Shown here piece after piece: positions 1-6,093 of a stretch of DNA of 16,146 nucleotides. The notes below the pieces were generated by a model. The model saw nothing but the letters and a program-made list of their open reading frames with translations, did not search any database and had not been told where the DNA came from. Where the stretch lies: the NCBI RefSeq assembly GCF_002386445.1, contig NZ_DGIR01000047.1, forward strand, positions 1-16,146, written 5' to 3'. This DNA comes from Pseudomonas sp. UBA4617 (GTDB lineage: Bacteria > Pseudomonadota > Gammaproteobacteria > Pseudomonadales > Pseudomonadaceae). Made by a program: the position numbers and the translations under genes. How positions within the stretch are numbered: position 1 is the stretch's first letter; each line of letters begins with the position of its first letter.

Positions 1-27
1 GAGCGGGTTTACCCGCGAAAGAGCCGG
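1..27. repeat. P. putida-type REP element (partial, at window edge)
   Basis: The first 27 bases hold a short hairpin, GCGGGT-TT-ACCCGC at 3-16, followed by CGCGAAAGAGCCGG. This resembles the abundant 35-bp REP sequence of the P. putida group (GCGGGTAAACCCGC core next to CGAAGAGGCCGG). It sits 7 bp past the stop codon of the pirin gene, the usual place for REPs (3' ends of genes). It may be cut by the window edge. Assignment rests on recalled consensus, not on a search. Confidence 0.8.
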
Positions 28-34
28 ACCTGCC

Positions 35-757
35 TTATGGCATGCCAGGCAATTCATGCGGCCGCAGGTCGAACACCAGCACCTCGGCATCTACTCCATT
101 GCCCAGTTCCAGCACCTGTTCCTGCCTCACCCGCACCCCATCCCCTTCATTCAGCACTTGCCCATTGAGCTCGACACTGCCCCGGGCCACGTGCATGTAG
201 GCATGGCGGTTTTCTGGCAAGGTCAGGGTGGCACGCTCGTCACCGTCGAACAGGCCGGCATACACCCGCGTATTCTGCCGTACCTGCAATGACCCCTCGG
301 CACCATCCGGCGAGATGATCAAACGCAGCTTGCCGCGCTTTTCCTCGGCACTGAAATGCTGTTGCTGGTAACGCGGCGTGGCGCCTTGCACGTTCGGCAC
401 GATCCAGATCTGTAAAAAATGCACCGGCTGCACCTGGCTGTGGTTGAACTCGCTGTGGGCGACGCCATGGCCGGCGCTCATCAGTTGCACATCGCCCGGG
501 CGGATTACCGAGCCGGTGCCCAGGGTGTCCTTGTGCTCCAGTGCACCTTCCAGCACATAGGAGAAAATCTCCATGTCACGGTGCGGGTGCTGGCCAAAGC
601 CCTTGCCGGCGATGACGCGGTCGTCGTTGATCACCAGCAGGTCGGAGAAACCTTGCTCCTCCGGGTTGCGGTAATGGCCGAAGGAGAAGGTATGGAAGGA
701 TTTCAGCCAGCCATGGAAGGCCAGGCCGCGGTCTTTGGCGTTGCGTACGGTAAGCAT
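35..757 (-). CDS. Pirin family protein (YhhW-like bicupin, quercetinase-type)
   Basis: This 240-residue protein is a full-length pirin/YhhW-type bicupin. The N-terminal cupin carries the complete metal site: H57 and H59 in GQHPHRDMEI, and H101 and E103 in SAGHGVAHSE. The spacing matches E. coli YhhW, which has quercetin 2,3-dioxygenase activity in vitro. The C-terminal cupin (about residues 150-235) is degenerate in metal ligands, as in the family. There is no signal peptide, so it should be cytoplasmic. The ATG is preceded by AAGGAG (765-770 on the complement) with 7-nt spacing. It stands alone, ends beside a REP element, and is transcribed away from the effector gene. The physiological substrate of bacterial pirins is unclear; quercetinase activity is a family inference only. 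Confidence 0.93.
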   Translation of the reverse strand: MLTVRNAKDRGLAFHGWLKSFHTFSFGHYRNPEEQGFSDLLVINDDRVIAGKGFGQHPHRDMEIFSYVLEGALEHKDTLGTGSVIRPGDVQLMSAGHGVAHSEFNHSQVQPVHFLQIWIVPNVQGATPRYQQQHFSAEEKRGKLRLIISPDGAEGSLQVRQNTRVYAGLFDGDERATLTLPENRHAYMHVARGSVELNGQVLNEGDGVRVRQEQVLELGNGVDAEVLVFDLRPHELPGMP

Positions 758-1005
758 GGTGGTTCTCCTTGATAAGCCTGATCCGCTGAGGCATCAGGCT
801 GCTGATGGGAGAAGCTTAACTGTCAGCTTGGTTGTTAAAAAATAAGCACACGCGTGAATTACTGTCTCTTATAAGCTGACTATCTGGGAAGTGACGCGTA
901 GGACAATGCAACGTGTCCTGTAGGACTGTTCCCTGTACCGTTCGGGCGCGATTTTCTTGGTCATGGTGGATGCTAGCCTCCCGGTTTCGCTTGAGGAATC
1001 TACGT

Positions 1006-2070
1006 ATGGCACCTTTCAGGATTCACGATCGACCCCAGGCCTTGAATGGAGACCGTACCACTACAGGGGCCGTATGCCTGGCCAGTAACGCCGGATTCAA
1101 GGTGCAGGGACGTGAGGCCTTGAGGCTGGATGACACGACCACTCCATGCCCTGTTTGTGGTGAGGTCGGAACGCTCGTGGAGGGCGTATCACACTTCATC
1201 ATCCAAGGGCGCCCGGCGGTAGTTGATGGGGCTTTGGTAGCCTGCGCGTGCCCAGCGGGAAGCAACCGTGTCATGGCCACGGGAGGACTTGGCGAAACGA
1301 CAAGGTCCGCGACGACACAGCAGGCGAGCCAGGCGTCAGTATCAGCTCAAGGTGGCTCCATCTCTCCCATCAAGCTTGCGCTTGCAGAAAGCAAACCGCT
1401 GCCTGCCACTTGCAACCACCCTGACATGATGGAGCCGGTAGCGAGCTATATCGCGGGGGAAATGAACCGCAACATCACACACCCATCCGTACTGAAAATG
1501 AAGAAGCTGACCAGCTTTGACGCGACAGAGGAACGTGCAAAATTTCAAAAGCTGCCTTGGTATGCACGTCTTTTACCGCCTGACTTCCAATCAATGATGG
1601 TTGCTAACACTGCTGCCGCGATGGCGCTTTGGACGGAGCGGGTGGGTCAGAACAGACCATGGGATCACAAGGCGGCGATTGCGCAACAGTTCGGCGGGGC
1701 TTGGCAGAAACAAGGTGAAGTCGACTTCTTCTACGACATCTGGTCGAACATCCACTACGGCTATGTAGGCAGGGCGGGAGGCCTGTCAGAAAGTGTTCTT
1801 CTGGATGGTGCTGGGCTTGAGCAAATTGCATCAGACTCTATTCGGAAAGTTCAAAAGTGGGCTGAACGCAAAGGACCCCATCGCTCCGCTGATATAGAAG
1901 GGCTGCGGGCTTGGGATGACATAGGTGATCGTGTCGCTATCGGCATTGGCATCAAACTGCACAAGCTGCACCCAAATGGTGGGATTACGGCCAAGATACT
2001 CATGGCCGAAGTGTTAGCATTGCCACGCTCAAGCTGGGGAGGTGCCATAGTTGATCACGCCTGCAAGTAA
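1006..2070 (+). CDS. PAAR-domain T6SS effector with C-terminal toxin-44 domain
   Basis: Predicted 354-residue cargo effector of a type VI secretion system. Residues 1-92 form a PAAR-like tip domain (RTTTGAV, HFIIQGRPAVVDG, then CACPAGS), with cysteines at 24, 48, 51, 80 and 82 that may bind zinc. A Ser/Thr/Gln-rich linker follows (about 97-118). The C-terminal part resembles polymorphic toxin type 44: NRPWDHK (217-222 region), FFYDIWSNIHYGYVGRAGG (241-259) and RAWDDIGDR (301-309). I recall this family being annotated as a predicted nuclease, but no catalytic residue can be assigned here. No transmembrane segment precedes PAAR. I chose ATG 1006 because GAGG at 993-996 is well spaced; the GTG at 913 would add 31 residues without PAAR character. 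It overlaps the putative immunity gene by 20 bp. No vgrG, hcp or chaperone gene is nearby, and base composition is more AT-rich than the flanks. Confidence 0.85.
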   Translation: MAPFRIHDRPQALNGDRTTTGAVCLASNAGFKVQGREALRLDDTTTPCPVCGEVGTLVEGVSHFIIQGRPAVVDGALVACACPAGSNRVMATGGLGETTRSATTQQASQASVSAQGGSISPIKLALAESKPLPATCNHPDMMEPVASYIAGEMNRNITHPSVLKMKKLTSFDATEERAKFQKLPWYARLLPPDFQSMMVANTAAAMALWTERVGQNRPWDHKAAIAQQFGGAWQKQGEVDFFYDIWSNIHYGYVGRAGGLSESVLLDGAGLEQIASDSIRKVQKWAERKGPHRSADIEGLRAWDDIGDRVAIGIGIKLHKLHPNGGITAKILMAEVLALPRSSWGGAIVDHACK

Positions 2071-2443
2071 AACGAAACGGTACATCTGGCGCTGGGTAGT
2101 GTTGATAATGCTCACGCCTATCATTTTTTGGTATGTCGCCACACCTCAGGTAAGTTTTCATTTTTCTGACAAAGGCCAGGGGCGTCTCGGCTACATCTTG
2201 AATGTCCAGCACGATATATCAAAAGGTGAGATCTACCCGGGTGAAGCCACAGGAGGCGCAGGGCATATCTTCCCGAACGACCAGTTTTTCATGGAGTTGT
2301 ATTGGAACAACCGTGGGAAATCGCACTGCATCCGGGCCAAACCCAGATGGCCAAGTATTGATATCTACATCGGGGCGGACGGTGCCATAGATAGCCGCAC
2401 TGATAGCAGATTCATCGAAGCCTGCGGGCCGTTTCCGCAATAG
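2051..2443 (+). CDS. Putative membrane-anchored immunity protein for the toxin-44 effector
   Basis: 130 residues, overlapping the effector's last 20 bp in another frame, which suggests translational coupling. The arrangement (small gene directly after a polymorphic toxin) is typical of immunity genes; I do not recognise a named family with certainty. Residues 11-31 (from YIWRWVVLI to FWYVATP) form one N-terminal transmembrane helix preceded by K7, K9 and R10, predicting a periplasmic C-terminal domain. That domain has two cysteines, C93 and C125, compatible with a disulfide, and is rich in aromatic residues (HIFPNDQFFMELYW, 72-85). The start is TTG at 2051 with GGGGAGG about 8 nt upstream; the ATG at 2108 would cut the helix in half, so TTG is preferred. 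AT-rich compared with the flanking genes. A bidirectional terminator follows within 10 bp. Confidence 0.72.
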   Translation: MITPASKTKRYIWRWVVLIMLTPIIFWYVATPQVSFHFSDKGQGRLGYILNVQHDISKGEIYPGEATGGAGHIFPNDQFFMELYWNNRGKSHCIRAKPRWPSIDIYIGADGAIDSRTDSRFIEACGPFPQ

Positions 2444-2449
2444 CAGCAA

Positions 2450-2471
2450 AAGACCCGCCTGGGCGGGTCTT
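2450..2471. terminator. Bidirectional rho-independent terminator
   Basis: AAGACCCGCC at 2450-2459 pairs perfectly with GGCGGGTCTT at 2462-2471, a 10-bp stem whose apex gives a CTGG tetraloop. On the complement it is followed by TTTTGCTG; on the plus strand by TCTGGTC. It lies 7 bp after the immunity stop codon and 12 bp after the stop codon of the convergent hydrolase, so it can end both transcripts. Confidence 0.85.
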
Positions 2472-2483
2472 CTGGTCATCGAT

Positions 2484-3521
2484 TTACTGCAGGTGCACTT
2501 TAAGTTCGGTGCCCGCCTGGCGCATTGCCGCCTTTACAGCCGGCACCTGGCTCAGCGGGTTGAGCAAGCCATAGTCATGAATCATCCCGTTGTAGCGCAC
2601 CGAGGTCACCGTCACGCCAGCGGCATTCAACTTGCGGGCATACGCCTCACCTTCATCGCGCAGCACGTCGAACTCGGCCGTCTGCACCAGTGCCGGCGGC
2701 AGGCCTTTGAGCTGTTCGCTGCTGGCTCGCAGCGGCGAGGCGTAGATCTGGGCCCGTGCCTTGGCATCGGTGGTGTAGTTGTCCCAGAACCATTTCATCA
2801 TGCCGGTGGTAAGGAAGTGCCCCTCGGCAAACTGCTTGTAGGAAGCAGTCTCGAAGCTGGCATCGGTGACCGGCCACAACAGCAGCTGGAAGCGCAGCGC
2901 CGGGGTACCGGCTTCTTTGGCCTTGAGCGCCACCACCGCCGCCATGTTGCCGCCGACGCTGTTGCCGGCCACGGCCAGGCGCTTGCCGTCCACGCCGATC
3001 TCCTTGCCATGCTCGGCCACCCAGCGGGTCGCGGCGTAGGCCTGGTTGATCGCTGTCGGATAATGCGCTTCCGGCGACGGGGTGTAGTCGACATACACGG
3101 CCACTGCGCCGGAGCCGACCACCAGGTCGCGGATCAGCCGCTGGTGGGTTGGGAAGTCACCGAGCACCCAGCCGCCGCCGTGGAAGAACATGAACACCGG
3201 CAGGTCACCCTGTACATTGGCCGGGCGTACTACTTGTAGTGTGATCGACTGGCCATCGGCCTGGATGGTGCGTTGCTTTACCTCGATGCCGGAGAGGTCG
3301 ACGTTGACCGAAGCCTGGGCGCCGGTCAGCACGGCACGGGCGTCTTTCGGGCTGAGTTGTTCCAGCGGCTTGCCGCCACCTTGTTGCAACGCTTCGAGAA
3401 ACGCCTGGGTGTGGGCTTCGACCCCCGGGCTGCCGGCAGCGAAAGCGCTGGAAACGGACAGCACAAGGAGGGAAGCACTGAGGGTTTTCTGGACAATGTT
3501 CATGAGCGAATTCTTTTCCAT
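2484..3521 (-). CDS. Secreted alpha/beta-hydrolase (hormone-sensitive-lipase-like esterase)
   Basis: 345 residues. The family is clear from the oxyanion-hole motif HGGGW (114-118), the nucleophile elbow GNSVG with S188, an acid candidate D285 in TAEFDVLRDEG, and H315 in MIHDYG. These match the HSL/family IV esterases, which hydrolyse short acyl esters. Residues 8-29 form a signal peptide ending SAFA-A, so it is exported, probably to the periplasm. Two starts are possible: the ATG at 3521, or Met7 (3503), which begins a more typical signal peptide (MNIVQKTLSAS). Neither has a strong Shine-Dalgarno sequence. It is divergent from a LysR-family gene, which is the likely regulator. Substrate unknown. 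Confidence 0.9.
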   Translation of the reverse strand: MEKNSLMNIVQKTLSASLLVLSVSSAFAAGSPGVEAHTQAFLEALQQGGGKPLEQLSPKDARAVLTGAQASVNVDLSGIEVKQRTIQADGQSITLQVVRPANVQGDLPVFMFFHGGGWVLGDFPTHQRLIRDLVVGSGAVAVYVDYTPSPEAHYPTAINQAYAATRWVAEHGKEIGVDGKRLAVAGNSVGGNMAAVVALKAKEAGTPALRFQLLLWPVTDASFETASYKQFAEGHFLTTGMMKWFWDNYTTDAKARAQIYASPLRASSEQLKGLPPALVQTAEFDVLRDEGEAYARKLNAAGVTVTSVRYNGMIHDYGLLNPLSQVPAVKAAMRQAGTELKVHLQ

Positions 3522-3649
3522 GCAAGTGTTGGTAATGGGCGTCTTGCCTGGCCTGGCGGGCCATCGCTGCGACCTGTGGGTAGATTAGACAGATGCAATG
3601 ATGGGAAAAAGCCGCTATAAAGCGTTTTACTGTCACCAAGAGCGAGACA
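3522..3649. promoter_or_regulatory. Divergent promoter/operator region between hydrolase and LysR gene
   Basis: 128 bp separate two divergently transcribed genes, the standard site for a LysR-type regulator to bind. Within it, CGCT-ATAA-AGCG (3613-3624) is a short interrupted palindrome that overlaps a TATAAA sequence (3616-3621). It could be an operator half or a -10 element. No convincing -35 partner or full T-N11-A site was found by eye, so the exact sites are uncertain. Confidence 0.35.
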
Positions 3650-4534
3650 ATGAACCCTTACGAAGACATGCGTATCTTTGCCCAGGTGATGGAGGCCGGC
3701 AGTTTCACGGCTGCTGCCGAGCGCCTGGGCATGTCCAAGCAGTCGGTCAGCCGACGCCTGATGCAGCTGGAAGAGCGCCTGGGTGTGCGCCTGCTGAACC
3801 GCTCCACGCGGCGCCTGGACGCCACCCCGCTGGGCCAGCACTACTACCAGTCGGCACTGCGCCTGCTGGGCGAGGTGCAGCAGGTGGAGCGCGACATCAG
3901 CGGCCAGGCCCAGGCCTTGCGCGGCACTTTGCGCCTGAGCGCGCCGCTGTCGTTCGCCATGGCCCACCTGAGCTGCCTGCTGACCGAGTTCCTGCAGCTA
4001 CACCCGCAGGTCGATGTGGAGGTGGACTTGAGCGACCGTGCCGTGGACCTGATCGGCGAGGGGTACGACCTGGCGCTTAGGATTGGCGTGCTGGAGGATT
4101 CCAGTCTGATTGCGCGGCGTATTGCGGGAGTCGAGCGGGTTTACTGCGCAAGCCCGGCGTATCTGCAAGGGCGCGGCGTACCCGCCACGCCTGATGAACT
4201 GGCTGGGCACGAATGCCTGCCTTACGGGCACTCACGGCAGGTGCAGTGGCAGTTCCGTCAGGGTGGCAAGGCCCAGATGCTTCAGGTGAGCGGGCGCATG
4301 CGGGCCAACAATGGCGAGATGCTCAGGGATGCGGCGATTGCCGGGATGGGGGTGACTTACTTGCCAACCTTTATCGTTGGGCAGGCGTTGGCGGACGGGC
4401 GGCTGGTGACTGTGCTGGATGAATGGCGGCCGCCGGCGTTGCAACTGTCGGCGGTATACCCGCAACACCGACAGGTGGCGCGGCCGGTGCAGGGGTTCGT
4501 AGCTTTCCTGCGCGAACGACTGGTGCAGCTGTGA
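3650..4534 (+). CDS. LysR-family transcriptional regulator
   Basis: 294 residues, normal length for the family. The N-terminal winged helix-turn-helix is at about 3-62: MRIFAQVMEAGSFTAAAERL, then GMSKQSVSRRLMQLEERLGVRLL and TRRLDATPLG. The effector-binding domain spans about 92-290, with the usual landmarks (GTLRLSAPLSF, DLALRIG, GEMLRDAAIAGMGVTYLP). It belongs to the large subgroup commonly found beside oxidoreductase or esterase genes. The ATG at 3650 follows AAGAGCGAGA with suitable spacing. It is divergent from the secreted hydrolase, so control of that gene and of itself is the simplest inference; the inducer is unknown. Confidence 0.93.
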   Translation: MNPYEDMRIFAQVMEAGSFTAAAERLGMSKQSVSRRLMQLEERLGVRLLNRSTRRLDATPLGQHYYQSALRLLGEVQQVERDISGQAQALRGTLRLSAPLSFAMAHLSCLLTEFLQLHPQVDVEVDLSDRAVDLIGEGYDLALRIGVLEDSSLIARRIAGVERVYCASPAYLQGRGVPATPDELAGHECLPYGHSRQVQWQFRQGGKAQMLQVSGRMRANNGEMLRDAAIAGMGVTYLPTFIVGQALADGRLVTVLDEWRPPALQLSAVYPQHRQVARPVQGFVAFLRERLVQL

Positions 4535-4571
4535 CAGCCTTGAAACGCCGCTACAGGCTATGCTTGCTGGC

Positions 4572-4973
4572 ATGAGCACACCACCCCCTTTGCGCCCGCC
4601 TTGCCCGCCTGGCGCCTGCGATTGTGGCCGCGAACAGCTGGCTGACCACCCGTGGGCCGCCCAGCGCATCCTCCTGCTTACCCGCCAGGAGGAAAAGCGC
4701 CTGCTCGAACGCCTGGAAAACCTCAAGGACCTGGAAGACCTGCAGCGCCTGCAGCAACGGATGTACGAAAACCTCGGCATCCGTGTGCACATCGCCCCCG
4801 GTTTCAACGAAGTGCGGACCATGCGCGGCATCGTCATCGAGCTGGACGACCAGCCCGGGCTGTGCCGCAAGACCCGCCAATCGATTCCGGCGGCGATCCG
4901 CCGGGGGCTGGAACGCAACCCGCAGGTTGCCTTCCGTCTGCTCGATACCCATGATTTGCTGCGGGATACCTGA
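4572..4973 (+). CDS. Small conserved-looking protein of unknown function with Cys-rich N-terminus
   Basis: I do not recognise this family. From ATG 4572 it is 133 residues; an in-frame ATG at 4560 would add four residues, and neither start has a clear Shine-Dalgarno sequence. The N-terminus holds a tight cysteine group (CPPGACDCG, residues 11-19) plus C98, which could bind a metal or Fe-S cluster, but this is only a suggestion. Residues 38-68 (from RQEEKRLLERLENL to RMYENL) form a charged, leucine-rich helix that looks like a coiled coil. The C-terminal half (72-133) looks like a compact alpha/beta domain. No signal peptide. Codon use fits a real high-GC Pseudomonas gene. It follows the LysR gene by 37 bp and precedes a terminator-like hairpin. 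Confidence 0.75.
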   Translation: MSTPPPLRPPCPPGACDCGREQLADHPWAAQRILLLTRQEEKRLLERLENLKDLEDLQRLQQRMYENLGIRVHIAPGFNEVRTMRGIVIELDDQPGLCRKTRQSIPAAIRRGLERNPQVAFRLLDTHDLLRDT

Positions 4974-4979
4974 AGGCCA

Positions 4980-5022
4980 GCCAGGTGCGCTCGCTCTGCA
5001 AGCGCCTGGCCGCTAATTTTTT
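4980..5022 (+). terminator. Terminator-like hairpin with T-run overlapping the PvdS box
   Basis: GCCAGGTGC (4980-4988) pairs with GCGCCTGGC (5002-5010), including one G-U, around a 13-nt loop. TTTTTT at 5017-5022 follows after CGCTAA. The T-run starts 6 nt beyond the stem, so termination may be partial. It would end transcription from the small gene at 4572-4973 and shield the siderophore promoter that overlaps it. Confidence 0.5.
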
Positions 5023-5037
5023 CACAGTGTGCCACGT
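5012..5037 (+). promoter_or_regulatory. PvdS-dependent iron-starvation (IS) box upstream of the mbtH-like gene
   Basis: GCTAATT at 5012-5018 followed by a 16-nt spacer (5019-5034) and CGT (5035-5037). The PvdS sigma-factor consensus in fluorescent pseudomonads is TAAAT-N16/17-CGT; this site has TAATT, one mismatch, with correct spacing. It lies 61 bp before the ATG of the mbtH-like gene, a normal leader length, so that gene and the coupled thioesterase should be expressed only under iron limitation. Confidence 0.75.
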
Positions 5038-5098
5038 CTACTACAAGGCACCCCTGCGCCACGTGCGCAGCGGCATTCATCACTCAAGGAGACAGGCA

Positions 5099-5320
5099 AT
5101 GACTTCCGTTTTCGACCGCGACGATATCCAGTTCCAGGTAGTGGTCAACCACGAAGAGCAGTACTCGATCTGGCCCGACTACAAGGCCATCCCCAACGGC
5201 TGGCGTGCCGTTGGCAAGAGCGGCCTGAAGAAAGACTGCCTGGCCTACATCGACGAGGTCTGGACCGACATGCGCCCGCTGAGCCTGCGCCAGAAAATGG
5301 CCGAAGCCGCTGCCCAGTGA
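5099..5320 (+). CDS. MbtH-like protein (NRPS adenylation-domain partner)
   Basis: 73 residues carrying the near-complete MbtH signature: NHEEQYSIWPDYKAIPNGW (17-35), then G-K-S-G, CLAYIDEVWTDMRPLSLR. MbtH proteins bind and stabilise adenylation domains of nonribosomal peptide synthetases. Here the expected clients are the pyoverdine synthetases, which are not in this window. The ATG has AAGGAG at 5086-5091 with 7-nt spacing. A PvdS IS box lies upstream. The stop overlaps the thioesterase start (GTGA). It is most likely the counterpart of PA2412 of P. aeruginosa, based on family and neighbourhood. Confidence 0.96.
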   Translation: MTSVFDRDDIQFQVVVNHEEQYSIWPDYKAIPNGWRAVGKSGLKKDCLAYIDEVWTDMRPLSLRQKMAEAAAQ

Positions 5321-6036
5321 CCGCACTGAATCTGCTGTGCCTGCCGTACTCCGGCGCCAGCGCCATGGTCTACAGCCGCTGGCGGCGCAAGTTGCCAGCG
5401 TGGTTGCAGGTGCGCCCGGTCGAACTGCCCGGGCGCGGCACGCGCATGGCCGAGCCACTGCACACCAACCTGCAAGTGCTGGCCCGGCAATTGGCTGCCG
5501 AGCAACGTCTGGCGACGAGTGCCCCCTACGTGCTGCTCGGCCACAGCCTGGGTGCGTTGCTCGCCTTCGAACTGGCTCACGAGCTGCAGGCGCTGGGTAG
5601 CCGGCCACCGATGGCCTTGTTCGCTTGTGGAACCGCTGCGCCGACCCGCCGCGAGGATTACGAGCGCAACAATTGGCGCGAACCCAAGGGCGACGCCGAG
5701 CTGATCAGCGAATTGCGCGAGCTGCAGGGCACGCCCGAGGAAGTGCTGGCCAACGCCGAGCTGATGAGCCTGACCTTGCCGATCCTGCGTGCCGACTTCC
5801 TGCTCTGTGGCAGCTACGCTTACCGCCAGCGCCCGGCGTTGCAGTGCCCGCTGCATGTGCTGGGTGGCGTGGACGATCGCGCCAGCGACGAGCAACTACA
5901 GGCCTGGCGCCAGGAAACCCATGGCCCGTTCTCGCTGCAGATGTTCCCGGGGGGGCACTTCTTCATTCACGAACAGGAAGACCAGGTGCTCGCTGCGCTG
6001 GTCGCATCGCTTGAACCGCTTCGGCTTTCCGCCTGA
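5317..6036 (+). CDS. Type II thioesterase of the pyoverdine NRPS system
   Basis: 239 residues from a GTG start that overlaps the mbtH stop (GTGA, 5317-5320). An earlier start would only read through mbtH in another frame. It is an alpha/beta-hydrolase of the editing thioesterase class: N-terminal LLCLPYSGASAMVYSRW, ELPGRGTRM, nucleophile elbow GHSLG with S77, acid D186 or D187 in GGVDDRAS, and H214 in PGGHFF. Such enzymes hydrolyse wrong acyl groups from peptidyl carrier proteins and restore stalled synthetases in the cytoplasm. Co-translation with MbtH and the upstream IS box tie it to pyoverdine synthesis. It corresponds in context to PA2411; PvdG (PA2425) is a relative, so I give no symbol. 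Confidence 0.95.
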   Translation: MTALNLLCLPYSGASAMVYSRWRRKLPAWLQVRPVELPGRGTRMAEPLHTNLQVLARQLAAEQRLATSAPYVLLGHSLGALLAFELAHELQALGSRPPMALFACGTAAPTRREDYERNNWREPKGDAELISELRELQGTPEEVLANAELMSLTLPILRADFLLCGSYAYRQRPALQCPLHVLGGVDDRASDEQLQAWRQETHGPFSLQMFPGGHFFIHEQEDQVLAALVASLEPLRLSA

Positions 6037-6048
6037 TTGACGTCACCG

Positions 6049-6084
6049 CTTGCCTGGGGGAGGCTAGGCCTTTTTCCAGGCAAG
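6049..6084 (+). other. Long intercistronic hairpin before the isochorismatase-family gene
   Basis: CTTGCCTGG (6049-6057) is a perfect inverted repeat of CCAGGCAAG (6076-6084). Between them GGGAGGC-TAG-GCCTTTT can continue the stem with G-U pairs, giving about 16 bp with one bulged U and a UAG loop. No T-run follows, so it is a poor terminator. Its 3' arm overlaps the first bases of the AAGGGG ribosome-binding site (6082-6087) of the next gene, so it could limit translation or stabilise an mRNA end. Confidence 0.6.
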
Positions 6085-6093
6085 GGGCAGGCA

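Noticed and set aside
849..856. CACGCGTG palindrome in the pirin/effector intergenic region
   Set aside because: Eight-base GC-type palindromes are expected by chance in this composition and no second copy or regulator motif was seen.
913..1005. 31-codon upstream extension of the PAAR effector
   Set aside because: The added residues do not resemble a PAAR or signal segment, and ATG 1006 has a properly spaced GAGG.
2493..3239. 248-codon open frame opposite the alpha/beta-hydrolase
   Set aside because: Typical long antisense shadow in high-GC DNA (His/Arg/Gly-rich, no domain), while the other strand has a full catalytic triad and signal peptide.
3598..4080. Open frame overlapping the LysR gene 5' half
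   Set aside because: Pro/Gly/Arg-rich shadow frame of a well-supported LysR gene; no motif or ribosome-binding site.
5029..5316. Upstream extension of the thioesterase frame over the mbtH gene
   Set aside because: It is the mbtH region read in another frame; the GTG at 5317 with GTGA overlap and immediate family homology (NLLCLPYSGAS) is the better start.
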